From: Alphaproteobacteria bacterium | GTDB lineage: Bacteria; Pseudomonadota; Alphaproteobacteria; UBA6615 | Direction of reading: 5' to 3' | DNA length: 64,000 nucleotides | NCBI GenBank assembly: GCA_011087645.1 | Contig: JAALLF010000002.1 | Span: 124,001-188,000, forward strand | Shown here: one piece after another, positions 10,059-18,949 of the stretch | How positions within the stretch are numbered: the stretch's first letter is position 1 | Layout of the letters: the number at the start of each line of letters is the position of its first letter | Position numbers and translations under genes: made by a program | Notes under the pieces: generated by a model | Told to the model about the DNA's origin: nothing | Databases searched by the model: none | Seen by the model: the letters and a program-made list of their open reading frames with translations, nothing else

Positions 10059-10807
10059 CAGATCACTCTCGCTTCGTTCTTCAGCTTGTCGACCAGGGCG
10101 GCTACCGAATCGACCATGACGCCGGCTTGGCGCACCGGCGGTTCCTCGACCTTCAAAGTCTGCAGCCGTGGCGCCGTATCGATGCCCAAATCGGCCGGGG
10201 CGACTTCATCGATGGGCTTTTTCTTCGCCTTCATGATGTTGGGCAGTGAGGCATAGCGTGGTTCGTTCAAGCGCAAATCGACGGTGACGATGGTCGGCAG
10301 GTCAACCTCGATGGTCTCTAGTCCGCTATCGACTTCGCGGGTGACCTTGGCGCTGCCGTCGCCGAGTTCAATCTTCGATACAAAGGTGCCCTGCGACCAG
10401 CCCAACAGCGCGGCCAGCATTTGCCCGGTCTGGTTGGAATCGTCGTCGATCGCCTGTTTGCCCAGTATCACCAGTTCGGGCGATTCCTTGTCGACGATCG
10501 CTTTGAGCAATTTGGCCACCGCCAGCGGTTCCAAATCCTCGTCGGATTTCACATGAATGCCCCGGTCGGCGCCCATGGCCAGCGCCGTGCGGATGGTCTC
10601 CTGGCACTGCTGAACACCCATTGAGACAACGATGATTTCTTCGACGGTGCCGGCTTCTTTCATCCGGATCGCTTCTTCGACGGAAATTTCATCGAACGGG
10701 TTCATCGACATTTTGACGTTCGCGGTCTCGACGCCGGTATTGTCGGCTTTGACACGAATTTTGACGTTGTAGTCGATCACCCTTTTGACGGGGACGAGGA
10801 CCTTCAT
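10058..10807 (-). CDS. etfB: Electron transfer flavoprotein beta subunit
   Basis: Small ETF subunit, 249 residues, binding AMP and partner dehydrogenases. The N-terminus [19 protein letters not shown] is typical. The beta signature and the C-terminal recognition-loop segment [17 protein letters not shown] are present. It is the first gene of the etfB-etfA-hydroxybutyryl-CoA dehydrogenase run. The acyl-CoA dehydrogenase in this window, at 43943, is a plausible but distant electron donor. Confidence 0.95.
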   Translation of the reverse strand: MKVLVPVKRVIDYNVKIRVKADNTGVETANVKMSMNPFDEISVEEAIRMKEAGTVEEIIVVSMGVQQCQETIRTALAMGADRGIHVKSDEDLEPLAVAKLLKAIVDKESPELVILGKQAIDDDSNQTGQMLAALLGWSQGTFVSKIELGDGSAKVTREVDSGLETIEVDLPTIVTVDLRLNEPRYASLPNIMKAKKKPIDEVAPADLGIDTAPRLQTLKVEEPPVRQAGVMVDSVAALVDKLKNEARVI

Positions 10808-10906
10808 AATTGATTCCGCCTGCTATTTTTATTGCGCTGCAACATGCCGAAGGAGCCGGAACGAGTCAATTGTCGCTCGCGGCTTGCGGCATTGTGGCGG
10901 GTAGGA

Positions 10907-11488
10907 TCAGCGCGTGTCGCCAGGAACCCAAAGAACGTCGGCCGAACCGCCGTCGTTAAGGTGGCGCGCCAATACGAAAAAATGGTCGGATAGCCGGTTG
11001 ATGTATTGCAGCGCGGCCGGGTTGACCGGTTCCGACGCGGCAAGCTCGACCATCAGCCGTTCCGCCCGCCGGGCGATGGTGCGGGCCAGATGCAGATGGG
11101 CCGCCGCCGCCGTGCCGCCGGGCAAGATGAACGAATTCAACGGCGCCAGGTCGGCGTTGATGGCATCGATCTCAGCCTCCAAGCGTTCGACCTGGGCGGC
11201 GACGATACGCAGTGCGCCCTCTTGCTTTGCGGCGGCCCTGGCGTTGCCTTCGGGGGTGCACAAATCCGCGCCTAGATCGAAGAGATCGTTTTGTATCCGC
11301 GCCAGCATGGCGTCGACTTGTTCATTGCCGGTGGTGTGCAGGCGGGCAATGCCGATCACCGCGTTGGTCTCGTCGACCGTGCCATAGGCCGCGACGCGCC
11401 GGTCGTATTTGGCGACGCGCGCGCCGGACCCCAATGAGGTTTCGCCGGCGTCGCCGCCGCGCGTGTAGATACGTGTCAACTGAACCAT
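10907..11488 (-). CDS. Cob(I)yrinic acid a,c-diamide adenosyltransferase, PduO type
   Basis: Transfers the adenosyl group of ATP to cob(I)alamin, making coenzyme B12 for mutases. The 193-residue product shows the N-terminal ATP-binding TRGGDAGETSLGSG, the conserved R(R)AER motif in ARRAERLMVEL, and the C-terminal INRLSDHFFVLAR motif, all diagnostic of the PduO family. The open frame reaches 11536, but the ATG at 11488 fits the family N-terminus (MVQLTRIYTRGGD). Upstream of etfB and four bases downstream of the twin-TM gene, all leftward. Confidence 0.93.
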   Translation of the reverse strand: MVQLTRIYTRGGDAGETSLGSGARVAKYDRRVAAYGTVDETNAVIGIARLHTTGNEQVDAMLARIQNDLFDLGADLCTPEGNARAAAKQEGALRIVAAQVERLEAEIDAINADLAPLNSFILPGGTAAAAHLHLARTIARRAERLMVELAASEPVNPAALQYINRLSDHFFVLARHLNDGGSADVLWVPGDTR

Positions 11489-11492
11489 CGCG

Positions 11493-11693
11493 TCAGCCCC
11501 GGTTCGAGGTGACGAGGAGCAGTAGAAACAGCACAATCGCCAAGCCCTGCAATATGACCCGCGCGCGCATCAGCTTATTGCCGTATTTCGCGTTGAAGTC
11601 GCCGCCGCGGCCCATGCCGATGATGCCGGTGAGCAGTACAATCACGATGGCCACTAGCGTAATAGCCAGTAAAGTTATGATCACAGTGTTCAT
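11493..11693 (-). CDS. Twin transmembrane-helix small protein (HIG1-domain like)
   Basis: A 66-residue protein made almost entirely of two hydrophobic helices (residues about 3-26 and 46-62) joined by a basic loop with GGDFNAKYGNKLMRARV. The NKLMRxRV loop is the core of the HIG1/twin-TM family, whose mitochondrial relatives associate with cytochrome c oxidase. The ATG at 11693 is chosen over upstream in-frame starts because the helix begins immediately. Its stop lies four bases before the adenosyltransferase start, a pairing often seen in alphaproteobacteria. Confidence 0.82.
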   Translation of the reverse strand: MNTVIITLLAITLVAIVIVLLTGIIGMGRGGDFNAKYGNKLMRARVILQGLAIVLFLLLLVTSNRG

Positions 11694-11905
11694 TGGCGGG
11701 AATATTATCCGGTGGCCCGAGTCCAGGCGAGGGGGGCTGATCGATGAAATTACGGTTGCATTGCCCAGATTACGCCCTATGTTCCCCGCCATGTTTGCGA
11801 CCCACCAGATTCGGCGAATTGTCCGCCCGGCGCATGTGCTTCGACTCGCACGGCGTTCGGGACCGACACTGCTTTTGCCAACCGAATCTGTGGAGTATGC
11901 AAACA

Positions 11906-12217
11906 ATGACCTCATCTAAGCCATTTTTGACCGGACGACCCCGCGCTGCGGCGTCGCATTCGGCGTGTTTTTCCGTCCATGGCGTTGCCGATCCGGGCCT
12001 GATGCCGCGGGTTGCCGGGCTGTGGGCGAAGCGCGGATTGGTGCCGACCCGCTGGCACAGCGCGGTTTGCGGCGCCGACGATCGAGAAGTTTATATCGAT
12101 ATCGAAATGCCCAGTTTGAGCGCCGATTTAGCGACACAGATCGCGACGGAGTTGCGGCAAATCTGGGGGGTTACCCAGGTCTTGATGTCGGTCGACCGCG
12201 ATAGGCTATCCGCCTAG
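11906..12217 (+). CDS. Small ACT-like domain protein
   Basis: A 103-residue cytosolic protein. The stretch FSVHGVADPGLMPRVAGLWAKRGLVP has the beta-turn-alpha pattern of ACT domains, especially the acetolactate synthase regulatory subunit type (V..DPG...RVAGL.A.RG). A predicted second half ends in LMSVDRD. The ATG at 11906 is placed 10 bases after GGAG; an ATG at 11897 also exists. The gene sits 11 bases before the Nudix gene and is probably cotranscribed. No acetolactate synthase catalytic gene is near. Function unknown. Confidence 0.6.
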   Translation: MTSSKPFLTGRPRAAASHSACFSVHGVADPGLMPRVAGLWAKRGLVPTRWHSAVCGADDREVYIDIEMPSLSADLATQIATELRQIWGVTQVLMSVDRDRLSA

Positions 12218-12228
12218 GGCCCGCCGAA

Positions 12229-13074
12229 ATGTCGTTGTACCGCCACATCGCCACCTGCAACGCCCATGATTTGAGTAAGTTCCGGCCGTTTATCGTCGCC
12301 GGACAACAGGTGGGTTGGGTGCGACATGAGCTCGCCGCGCAACTGGAACGCTGGCCGGATATTTTCGATCTGGGCGACGATAAGGTTGCGTTACTGGATA
12401 GCGTCGGCGATGGCGAAGCGCGTACGGCGGCCATGATCGAGGTCTGCGAGGCGTTGGCGGCGCAAGAACTGCTGCCGCCGAATCGTCGCGAGGAGTTCGA
12501 CGTGATGGTTGCCTTTGGCGAGGAACCGCTGCTGCGCCTCGACCGGGGCTGGGTTCCATCGTTCGGCGTGACCGCTCACGGCGTTCATGTGAACGGCTAT
12601 GTGGAGACCCCGACGGGTCCCGAACTCTGGCTCGGCGTGCGCAGCGCCGATAGCCGGGTCGATCCGAATAAACTCGATAACATGGTCGCCGGCGGACAAC
12701 CGGCCGGCCTGTCGCTGATGGAGAACGTCGTCAAGGAGGCCGAGGAAGAAGCTTCGTTGCCGGAAGCATTGGCGCGGCAAGCACGGCCGGCCGGCGCGCT
12801 GAGCTATAGGATGGAAGTGCCGCAGGGCCTGCGCCGCGATATCCTCTATGTCTACGACCTACCGGTGCCGGCTGAGTTTCAGCCCGCCGATCAAGATGGC
12901 GAGCACAGCAGTTTCTCGCGCGTGCCGGCAACCGAAGCGTTACGGCTTGTGGGGGAAACCGACAAATTCAAGTTCAACGTAAATCTGGTGATCATCGACT
13001 TCGCCATTCGCCACCGCATTCTCGAACCCGAGCACCCGGAATATTTGCGGCTGGTTGGTGGTTTGCGATCCTAG
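12229..13074 (+). CDS. DUF4743 / Nudix hydrolase (thiamine pyrophosphokinase-related type)
   Basis: A 281-residue protein with an N-terminal DUF4743 domain followed by a Nudix domain. The Nudix helix is at GGQPAGLSLMENVV-KEAEEEASL (about residues 150-172); it departs from consensus at three positions (Leu for Glu, Lys for Arg, Ser for Gly), as is usual in the Tnr3-like subfamily of eukaryotes and alphaproteobacteria. Relatives hydrolyse damaged thiamine diphosphates, so a nucleotide- or cofactor-sanitising role is likely. It overlaps the 3' end of the convergent GMC oxidoreductase gene by four bases. Confidence 0.85.
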   Translation: MSLYRHIATCNAHDLSKFRPFIVAGQQVGWVRHELAAQLERWPDIFDLGDDKVALLDSVGDGEARTAAMIEVCEALAAQELLPPNRREEFDVMVAFGEEPLLRLDRGWVPSFGVTAHGVHVNGYVETPTGPELWLGVRSADSRVDPNKLDNMVAGGQPAGLSLMENVVKEAEEEASLPEALARQARPAGALSYRMEVPQGLRRDILYVYDLPVPAEFQPADQDGEHSSFSRVPATEALRLVGETDKFKFNVNLVIIDFAIRHRILEPEHPEYLRLVGGLRS

Positions 13075-14561
13075 GTTTTGATCTTCCCGGCGAGGTGTTC
13101 GCCCAGCCGCAAGGTGAGTTGCACGATCGGCAGCGTGGGATTGGCGTGGCCGCAGGTTGGGAAAACGCTCGACCCGGCGATGAACAAATTATCCAGGCCG
13201 AAGACGCCGCAATTCTCGTCGACCACACCCTTGTCGGGCGTCGACGCCATGCGTGTTGTGCCCATATGGTGAAAGCCTGCACCAAGCCAGCGGTCCTCGC
13301 CGACTTGCGGCACTGGATCGCCATCGTCGAGCAACCATTCGGCCATCTTGACGTTGCCGTATTTGCGCGAGGCGATATAGCGGCCAAAGCCGATCACCAT
13401 GTGTTTGATGGTGTGGCGGTCGAGCGCGCTAATCTGCCAGTCGAGGGCGGGGCGGCGCAGGCCGAATTTGTCGGTGTCGTCCGATAGCGAGACCCGGCTG
13501 CTGGGATTGGGTTGTTGCTCGCTGGCCACGCGCAAATAGCCGCCGGTAAAAACATCCGCTGGACAAGATCCTTCGAAGAAGCTGCGGGCAAAGCCGCGCA
13601 CCTCATCCTCGTTGCAGAACAGGCTGTGCTTGGCGCGGTTGATCAACGCGCGCCGCGCATCGGTCAGGGGCCCCGCGCGCAGGCCGGCATTGGCGATCTT
13701 TTGCCTGGCCATGAATTCGGGTGTTGGCGCGAAGTGGATTTCATTTGCGCTGTACGGCCAGTCCTTGCGCCGTGCCGCGTAAACGCCGCCGCTGGCATGG
13801 AAATGATCCATGAAATAACGGCCGACAAGGTCGTGCGCATTGCCGATTCCGGCGGTGGCTTGGCTGCGGAAATTGAGCATCATGCGTGGAATTTCAATAC
13901 CGCCCATGGCCAGCACGAAAGCGGCGCCCGTGAAGCTGTGCTTCGCGGCTCTATCGGTGTAGTTGGAACACTGGAATTCGGTCACCCGATCCGTCGCCTC
14001 GGTGAGGCGAATGTCGGTGAGGTTGGCGTTCACAAACAGGTCGATCCGCGTGCTCGACTTTAGCTCTTCGAGATATTTCTCGCCGAAGCGGACCGGAGGG
14101 CTGAACTGAAACTCGAATTGGGTGAAAGCATTATCGGAGTCTTCGACGGGTTTATCATTGTACTCAGCCGGAATTTCGAGAATCCGCGAGGCGCGCTCGA
14201 AATGGCGATCGAGATCGGCCTTAGCGATCGGCCAGCCGGAGTTAGGAATATGCGCGTGGCCCTCAAAGTCCCACGCGTCGAGTGGTCGGCACCAGCCCGC
14301 CCAATGGTTCGAGGCTCCTCCCAGATAACGCAACCGCGCGAAGTCCAGGTCGAAATAGTTACGCCCGATAATTGGACCCTTGTAGGTGTTCTGCGAGGTT
14401 TCCGTGAACTCCAGGTCGCCACCTTCCAAAAGTAGCACGCGCCGGCCGCGCGACGCGAGATCGATGGCCAGGGTAATTCCGGCCACACCGGCGCCGGCGA
14501 TGCAAACATCGTATCCGCGATGGGGTTCGCCGGCTGCGATCTTGTTTAGATCGAAAATCAT
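13071..14561 (-). CDS. GMC-family FAD oxidoreductase
   Basis: A 496-residue flavoprotein of the glucose-methanol-choline family, oxidising an alcohol or sugar alcohol. It has the dinucleotide motif GAGVAGITLA at residues 22-31 followed by LLLEGG, the catalytic His region GAGFHHMGTTRM, and the C-terminal NPTLPIVQL segment. It lacks a signal peptide of its own. It begins six bases after the stop of a 56-residue Tat-leader protein, which resembles the logic of membrane-bound dehydrogenases whose small subunit carries the Tat signal for the catalytic subunit. Substrate unknown. Confidence 0.88.
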   Translation of the reverse strand: MIFDLNKIAAGEPHRGYDVCIAGAGVAGITLAIDLASRGRRVLLLEGGDLEFTETSQNTYKGPIIGRNYFDLDFARLRYLGGASNHWAGWCRPLDAWDFEGHAHIPNSGWPIAKADLDRHFERASRILEIPAEYNDKPVEDSDNAFTQFEFQFSPPVRFGEKYLEELKSSTRIDLFVNANLTDIRLTEATDRVTEFQCSNYTDRAAKHSFTGAAFVLAMGGIEIPRMMLNFRSQATAGIGNAHDLVGRYFMDHFHASGGVYAARRKDWPYSANEIHFAPTPEFMARQKIANAGLRAGPLTDARRALINRAKHSLFCNEDEVRGFARSFFEGSCPADVFTGGYLRVASEQQPNPSSRVSLSDDTDKFGLRRPALDWQISALDRHTIKHMVIGFGRYIASRKYGNVKMAEWLLDDGDPVPQVGEDRWLGAGFHHMGTTRMASTPDKGVVDENCGVFGLDNLFIAGSSVFPTCGHANPTLPIVQLTLRLGEHLAGKIKT

Positions 14562-14567
14562 GCGCCG

Positions 14568-14738
14568 CTATTCCTGCTTTTTGCGCGAAACCTGCGAGCG
14601 CCGAACGATCCAGCCATTGACCAGCAATAGATCGTCATCGTCGCCACGGGCAGCCGAGGCCGGCCGCGCGCCGAAGAGGGCGCGCAGTCCGACCAGCGCG
14701 CCGGCGAGCAGGGATATGAAGGAACGGCGTTTCATCAT
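14568..14738 (-). CDS. Twin-arginine-leader microprotein, candidate escort for the GMC oxidoreductase
   Basis: A 56-residue ORF starting MMKRRSFISLLAGALVG. The RRSFISL stretch matches the Tat consensus, followed by a moderately hydrophobic helix and an ASA cleavage-type site near residue 29. The remaining ~27 residues hold an Asp run (GDDDDLLL) and VNGWIVRRSQV. Its start overlaps the upstream gene's stop as ATGA, with GGAG seven bases before it, and its stop is six bases from the GMC start, so all three are translationally coupled. By analogy with small Tat subunits of gluconate or fructose dehydrogenases it may export the GMC enzyme; this is inference. Confidence 0.7.
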   Translation of the reverse strand: MMKRRSFISLLAGALVGLRALFGARPASAARGDDDDLLLVNGWIVRRSQVSRKKQE

Positions 14739-16384
14739 CTTTTTGCTCCGGGTGGTCCATAAAGCGCTGTACGGGCCTGCGACAGCGCCTCCGGCCGATT
14801 TTCGACCACGTCGCGGCGTACATAGTCGCCTGAATAGATCGTGCGGCCAGCGGCTTCGCTGGCAATCTCGTCGACCGCCTCGCGCAGCGGGATATATTGT
14901 TCGCGAAATTGCGCGCTGGCGTCCAGATCGGCCTCGAGTGCCGAATAGGCGTAGGTGTGAATGATCGTTGGTTTGACCTCGTTGAAGATATAGTCGCGCA
15001 GCGCCGGCTTATCCTTCCACAGCGTGCGGGCGACGGTGCCGTCGGTCAGCCCGGCGAGGTCGAATATTTCCAGCTCGGTAAAAAACAATGTGGCGCCGAC
15101 ATCCTGCAATAGAAAAGACGGATCCTCGACCCCCAGCGCCGCCGCCGCCTTGTTGTAGCGCTCACCATAGCGTTTGGAAATGTCAGTGAAGGGGACGGTC
15201 GGCTCGTCGTAGAAGCGCTCAAATCTAAACTGGTGCACGAGAATTGAGGCGACCGCCAGTACAGCTACAATCGCGAAAGCAGGGAACTGCTGGCTGTAGA
15301 GTCGGGATCTCAAGAAGGCATCGCCGACGACCCAGATAAGCGAAAATAGCGTCGGATAGAACAGCACGGTGAAGGGGGTGCCGAACCTAAATTCCGGCAT
15401 CCAATCGTTGGGCAGCACTATAAACGCGAGGAATGCCAGGAAAGTCGCGCCGGTCAGAAACACCAGCGGCGCTACCGAACGCCGCGCCACCAGGCACAGG
15501 ATAAAGGTTACCCCTAAAGCGCCAATCGTGAACCAAGCGAACCCGAACGGCCCGGCGAACAGGCTGAGAGCCTTCTCGATCACCGCCTCTTCGAGGCGAA
15601 GGATATCCCATAACCGACTCAGACCCGGCGTGCCCTTGGCGTAATAGGTGTTGGGCAACAGGCTGCCGAAATAAATCAGCGCCATACTCTTATAGGCGCC
15701 GACAGGCGCCGCGAATGCGCCGATATAGGCTACGCTCGACCCGACAGTCCCCTTTGCCAACGACCAGTCGCGCACGCTTCGCACGAACAAGGCGGCCGGC
15801 CACAGCGCGGCGAAGACGATACCGTCCGGGCGGGTGAGGGTTGCGGCGGCGGCCAGTAGGCCGGCCATGAGGGCGATGCGCCAGGACAATCGGTCGAGAC
15901 TGACGATGCAGAGATAGGCCAGGGCCATAATCTCAAAGGCGTAGAGCGCGTTTTCCAGTCCCGATACATTCCAAACCACAAATGCCGTATTCAGCGCCAG
16001 GAACGTCATGGCGAGACAGCTAAATAAACGCGACCCGGTAATGCGCAGAACGATGTGGAAGCCGAAGAACAGGGTGGCGAAACTGAACAGATGGCCGAGC
16101 AGTTTCGCGTACAAGATCGGCACTTGGGCGTTCAACCAAAAACCGGGGACGAACAACAGCGTCCACAGCGGGTTGGAGAAACCTTCCACCGGGACCTTCC
16201 CCGGTTGCGAGACAAACCCCGCGCCATCGGCCAGATTGCGCGCATAGGCAAACGAGATCAGCGCGTCGTCGACGATCCAATCGGACAGCGGAAAGGCGAC
16301 GGCGGCGAACGCCACCAGCGGTACGACGGTGAATAGCAATGATGTCGGAAAGCTGGAATTTTGCTTCGCCGGCGCGTTGAACAT
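14735..16384 (-). CDS. GT-C fold membrane glycosyltransferase (AftB-like)
   Basis: A 549-residue polytopic membrane protein with about ten hydrophobic helices and a soluble C-terminal domain of about 150 residues. After the first helix it carries DDALISFAYARNLADGAGFV and then VEGFSNPLWTLL, the Asp-Asp plus VEG(F/Y)(S/T)(N/S)PLW pattern seen in GT-C enzymes such as mycobacterial AftB, which use polyprenyl-phosphate sugars. It heads the operon with the Tat microprotein and the GMC oxidoreductase. A role in envelope glycan modification is likely; acceptor and sugar are unknown. Confidence 0.75.
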   Translation of the reverse strand: MFNAPAKQNSSFPTSLLFTVVPLVAFAAVAFPLSDWIVDDALISFAYARNLADGAGFVSQPGKVPVEGFSNPLWTLLFVPGFWLNAQVPILYAKLLGHLFSFATLFFGFHIVLRITGSRLFSCLAMTFLALNTAFVVWNVSGLENALYAFEIMALAYLCIVSLDRLSWRIALMAGLLAAAATLTRPDGIVFAALWPAALFVRSVRDWSLAKGTVGSSVAYIGAFAAPVGAYKSMALIYFGSLLPNTYYAKGTPGLSRLWDILRLEEAVIEKALSLFAGPFGFAWFTIGALGVTFILCLVARRSVAPLVFLTGATFLAFLAFIVLPNDWMPEFRFGTPFTVLFYPTLFSLIWVVGDAFLRSRLYSQQFPAFAIVAVLAVASILVHQFRFERFYDEPTVPFTDISKRYGERYNKAAAALGVEDPSFLLQDVGATLFFTELEIFDLAGLTDGTVARTLWKDKPALRDYIFNEVKPTIIHTYAYSALEADLDASAQFREQYIPLREAVDEIASEAAGRTIYSGDYVRRDVVENRPEALSQARTALYGPPGAKR

Positions 16385-16529
16385 GGGCTCTGCCGTGTGC
16401 AGCCTAAGTATCCGGGTCTCGATTCAGAGATTCCACAGATACCACTAACCACGTGGTCATAAAAAACTATAAACAATCGCGCCGATCACACAGATTTGTG
16501 TGAGTGATCAACGCGGCAGCGTGCGGGCC

Positions 16530-17432
16530 TCATATCCCCTCAACCGCCGTTGCCTGGCGCGCCAGGCTCTGGATAGCCTGCACCCAGATGGTGTCGCCGG
16601 CGGCCCCGTTCGCGCGCATTTCGCGCAAGGTCAGCGGATTATCGCGTTTGGCCAGGCGTTTGCCGGATGGGTCGGTGAGCATCGGCGTGTGGTGCCATTC
16701 CGGAGCGTCGAGACCGAGCAAGGCTTGCAGCAGGCGGTGCACATGGGTCGATTCGAACAGGTCGACACCGCGATTGACCAGAGTGATACCCTGTGCCGCA
16801 TCGTCGACCGTCACCGCCAGATGATAGCTGGTGGCGATATCCTTGCGGGCCAGCACCACATCGCCGAACAGGTCGGCCTGTACCTGTTGCTCGCCCTGGC
16901 TGCGGTCATGCCAGGTAAGATCGCCGGCGATCGCCAGCGCCTTGGCGACGTCGAGGCGCAAGGCATAGGGGGTGCCGTCATCGATGCGCGCGGTGCGGTC
17001 GCTGTCAGCCACGTCGCGGCAGATGCCCGGATAGATCGGGCCGTAGGCGCTATGGCTGTGCGGCGCGCCGGCCGAGCTGTTGATCTCGGCCAGAATGTCT
17101 TTGCGGGTGCAAAAGCAGGGATAGAGCAGATCCATATCCGCTAATTTGTCCAGCGCAGCCTTGTAAGCGTCACCGCGTTCGGACTGGCGCATCACCGGTT
17201 CGCGCCACTTAATCCCCAACCAGGCGAGGTCTTCATAGATGGCGTCTTCGTATTCGGCCTTGTTGCGGCCGCCGTCGATGTCCTCGATACGCAAGATAAA
17301 TTCGCCGCCGGGCCGGTCCGCTAGTCGCCACGCGAACAGCGCCGCGTAGGCGTGTCCCAAATGCAAATGGCCCGACGGCGAGGGGGCGAACCGGGTAACG
17401 ATCTCGGGCAAGGGTTCTGAAGGTGCTGTCAC
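16530..17432 (-). CDS. gluQ: Glutamyl-queuosine tRNA(Asp) synthetase
   Basis: Attaches glutamate to queuosine in the anticodon of tRNA-Asp. The 300-residue product resembles the catalytic half of GltX: FAPSPSGHLHLGHA (HIGH-type motif) near residue 15, the zinc-binding CFC...YPGICRD segment, and KRLAKRD (KMSKS-type) near residue 244, with no anticodon-binding domain. That truncation is what separates GluQRS from glutamyl-tRNA synthetase. Its start is 69 bases from the divergent DNA glycosylase gene. Confidence 0.93.
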   Translation of the reverse strand: MTAPSEPLPEIVTRFAPSPSGHLHLGHAYAALFAWRLADRPGGEFILRIEDIDGGRNKAEYEDAIYEDLAWLGIKWREPVMRQSERGDAYKAALDKLADMDLLYPCFCTRKDILAEINSSAGAPHSHSAYGPIYPGICRDVADSDRTARIDDGTPYALRLDVAKALAIAGDLTWHDRSQGEQQVQADLFGDVVLARKDIATSYHLAVTVDDAAQGITLVNRGVDLFESTHVHRLLQALLGLDAPEWHHTPMLTDPSGKRLAKRDNPLTLREMRANGAAGDTIWVQAIQSLARQATAVEGI

Positions 17433-17500
17433 GGGCGCGCTCTTACATACGGGTTGGGTCCGGCTTCCAACGCCGGGCCGAATGACCTACCTATCATGCG

Positions 17501-18115
17501 ATGAAAACACGCAAACGCATAGAAGCAGGTCTGACGGAATTGGCGACGCTCGACCCGCGCATGGGTGCGCTGTGGCAAAACGCCGGCACCCCAGCGACCC
17601 GTGCGCGCAAGCCCGGCTATGGCACCTTGCTGCGGATCATCGTCGGCCAACAGCTATCGACCAAAGCCGCCGCCTCGATCTGGCAACGCTTGGAAGATGC
17701 CGACGTGACCGGCGATCCGGCGAACTTTATCGGCCAATCCGATCCGGACCTACGTGGGTTTGGCCTGAGTCGGCAGAAGATCGCCTATGGGCGCGGCTTG
17801 GCCGAGGCGATCGATAGCGGAACCCTGGACCTTGCCCGCATGAGCCGCCTGTCCGACGAAGAGGCGATCGCCGCGCTGGTGGCGCTGAAGGGCATCGGGC
17901 GGTGGAGCGCGGAGGTCTATTTGCTGTTCGCGCTGGGCCGCACCGATATAATGCCGGCCGACGATTTGGCGTTAATGGTTTCGGCCGGCCGCCATTTAGG
18001 CGGTGGCGAGCGTTGGACGGCGGCGCAGCTGCGCGCCGAAGCCGAAAAGTGGCAGCCCTGGCGCAGCGCGGCGGCGCGCCTTTTGTGGCACGCCTATAAC
18101 ATTGAGGCGATCTAA
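17501..18115 (+). CDS. DNA-3-methyladenine glycosylase II (AlkA-type HhH-GPD)
   Basis: Base-excision repair enzyme removing alkylated purines. The 204-residue product has the helix-hairpin-helix LKGIGRWSAEVYLLFALG at about residues 128-145 and the catalytic Asp in MPADDLAL. The conserved IIVGQQLSTKAA near residue 50 is typical. It lacks the N-terminal AlkA domain, as in the short form of the family. The next gene, an esterase, starts 27 bases later on the same strand. Confidence 0.88.
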   Translation: MKTRKRIEAGLTELATLDPRMGALWQNAGTPATRARKPGYGTLLRIIVGQQLSTKAAASIWQRLEDADVTGDPANFIGQSDPDLRGFGLSRQKIAYGRGLAEAIDSGTLDLARMSRLSDEEAIAALVALKGIGRWSAEVYLLFALGRTDIMPADDLALMVSAGRHLGGGERWTAAQLRAEAEKWQPWRSAAARLLWHAYNIEAI

Positions 18116-18142
18116 CGCCGAACGAGCAGGGAAGGGGACGCC

Positions 18143-18805
18143 ATGTCCGAGCACACCAAACTAAGCGGTCCGCGTTTTGGACCGGCCTCCGGCGAACCGG
18201 CCAAGCAGTTGGTGATCCTGCTGCATGGCGTCGGCGCCGACGGCGACGACCTCATTGGGCTGGCGCCGATGCTCGCCCAAGTGTTGCCCGACGCTGAATT
18301 CCTCGCCCCCAACGCGCCAGAGCCCTGCGACATGGCCCCGGTGGGCTACCAATGGTTCAGCCTGCAGGACCGCAGCGCTGGCGCGATCGAAGACGGCGTG
18401 CGGGCGGTTGCGCCGCTGGTCGACCAGTTCATCGATGATAGTTGCGCGGAACGTGGGATCGACCCGGATCGCGTCGCGCTGTTCGGGTTCAGCCAGGGCT
18501 GCATGATGTCCTTGTTCGTTGGCTTGCGGCGGGTGACGCCACTGGCCGCGATCTTGGGTTATTCCGGTACTTTGGTGGCGGCGGGCAAGCTGGTCGACGA
18601 AATGGAAAGCCGGCCGCCGGTTTTGCTGGTGCATGGCGAGGCCGATCCGGTGGTCCCCTTTCAGATGCTGGCGGCGGCCCGCGCCGGTCTTGAATCGGCG
18701 GGGGTCGATGTTCAGACCCTCAGCCGTCCCGGGCTCGGTCACGGCATCGATGAAGAGGGCATTCGCGCAGGCGCCGCCTTGCTGCATTCGACCCTGCTGG
18801 CCTAA
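18143..18805 (+). CDS. Alpha/beta hydrolase, carboxylesterase/phospholipase (YpfH-like)
   Basis: A 220-residue cytosolic serine hydrolase of the acyl-protein-thioesterase/carboxylesterase type. The oxyanion-side motif LLHGVGADGDD, the nucleophile elbow GFSQGCMM (Ser at about residue 118), an Asp in HGEADPVVP and a His in PGLGHGID make up the catalytic triad. Preceded by AGGGAAGG. Substrate unknown; probably an acyl ester. Confidence 0.88.
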   Translation: MSEHTKLSGPRFGPASGEPAKQLVILLHGVGADGDDLIGLAPMLAQVLPDAEFLAPNAPEPCDMAPVGYQWFSLQDRSAGAIEDGVRAVAPLVDQFIDDSCAERGIDPDRVALFGFSQGCMMSLFVGLRRVTPLAAILGYSGTLVAAGKLVDEMESRPPVLLVHGEADPVVPFQMLAAARAGLESAGVDVQTLSRPGLGHGIDEEGIRAGAALLHSTLLA

Positions 18806-18949
18806 TGCGCGCCACCGTCGCGGCCGAAGTGATTCGTGACATCCGCAAGCGCCACAACACCTTGTGTTTATTATAAAATTTTTGCCCGATGCGGCTAATT
18901 CCCCTAGACTGCCGCGCAAATGTTGCAACTTGCTCGGGGAGACGCCCCC

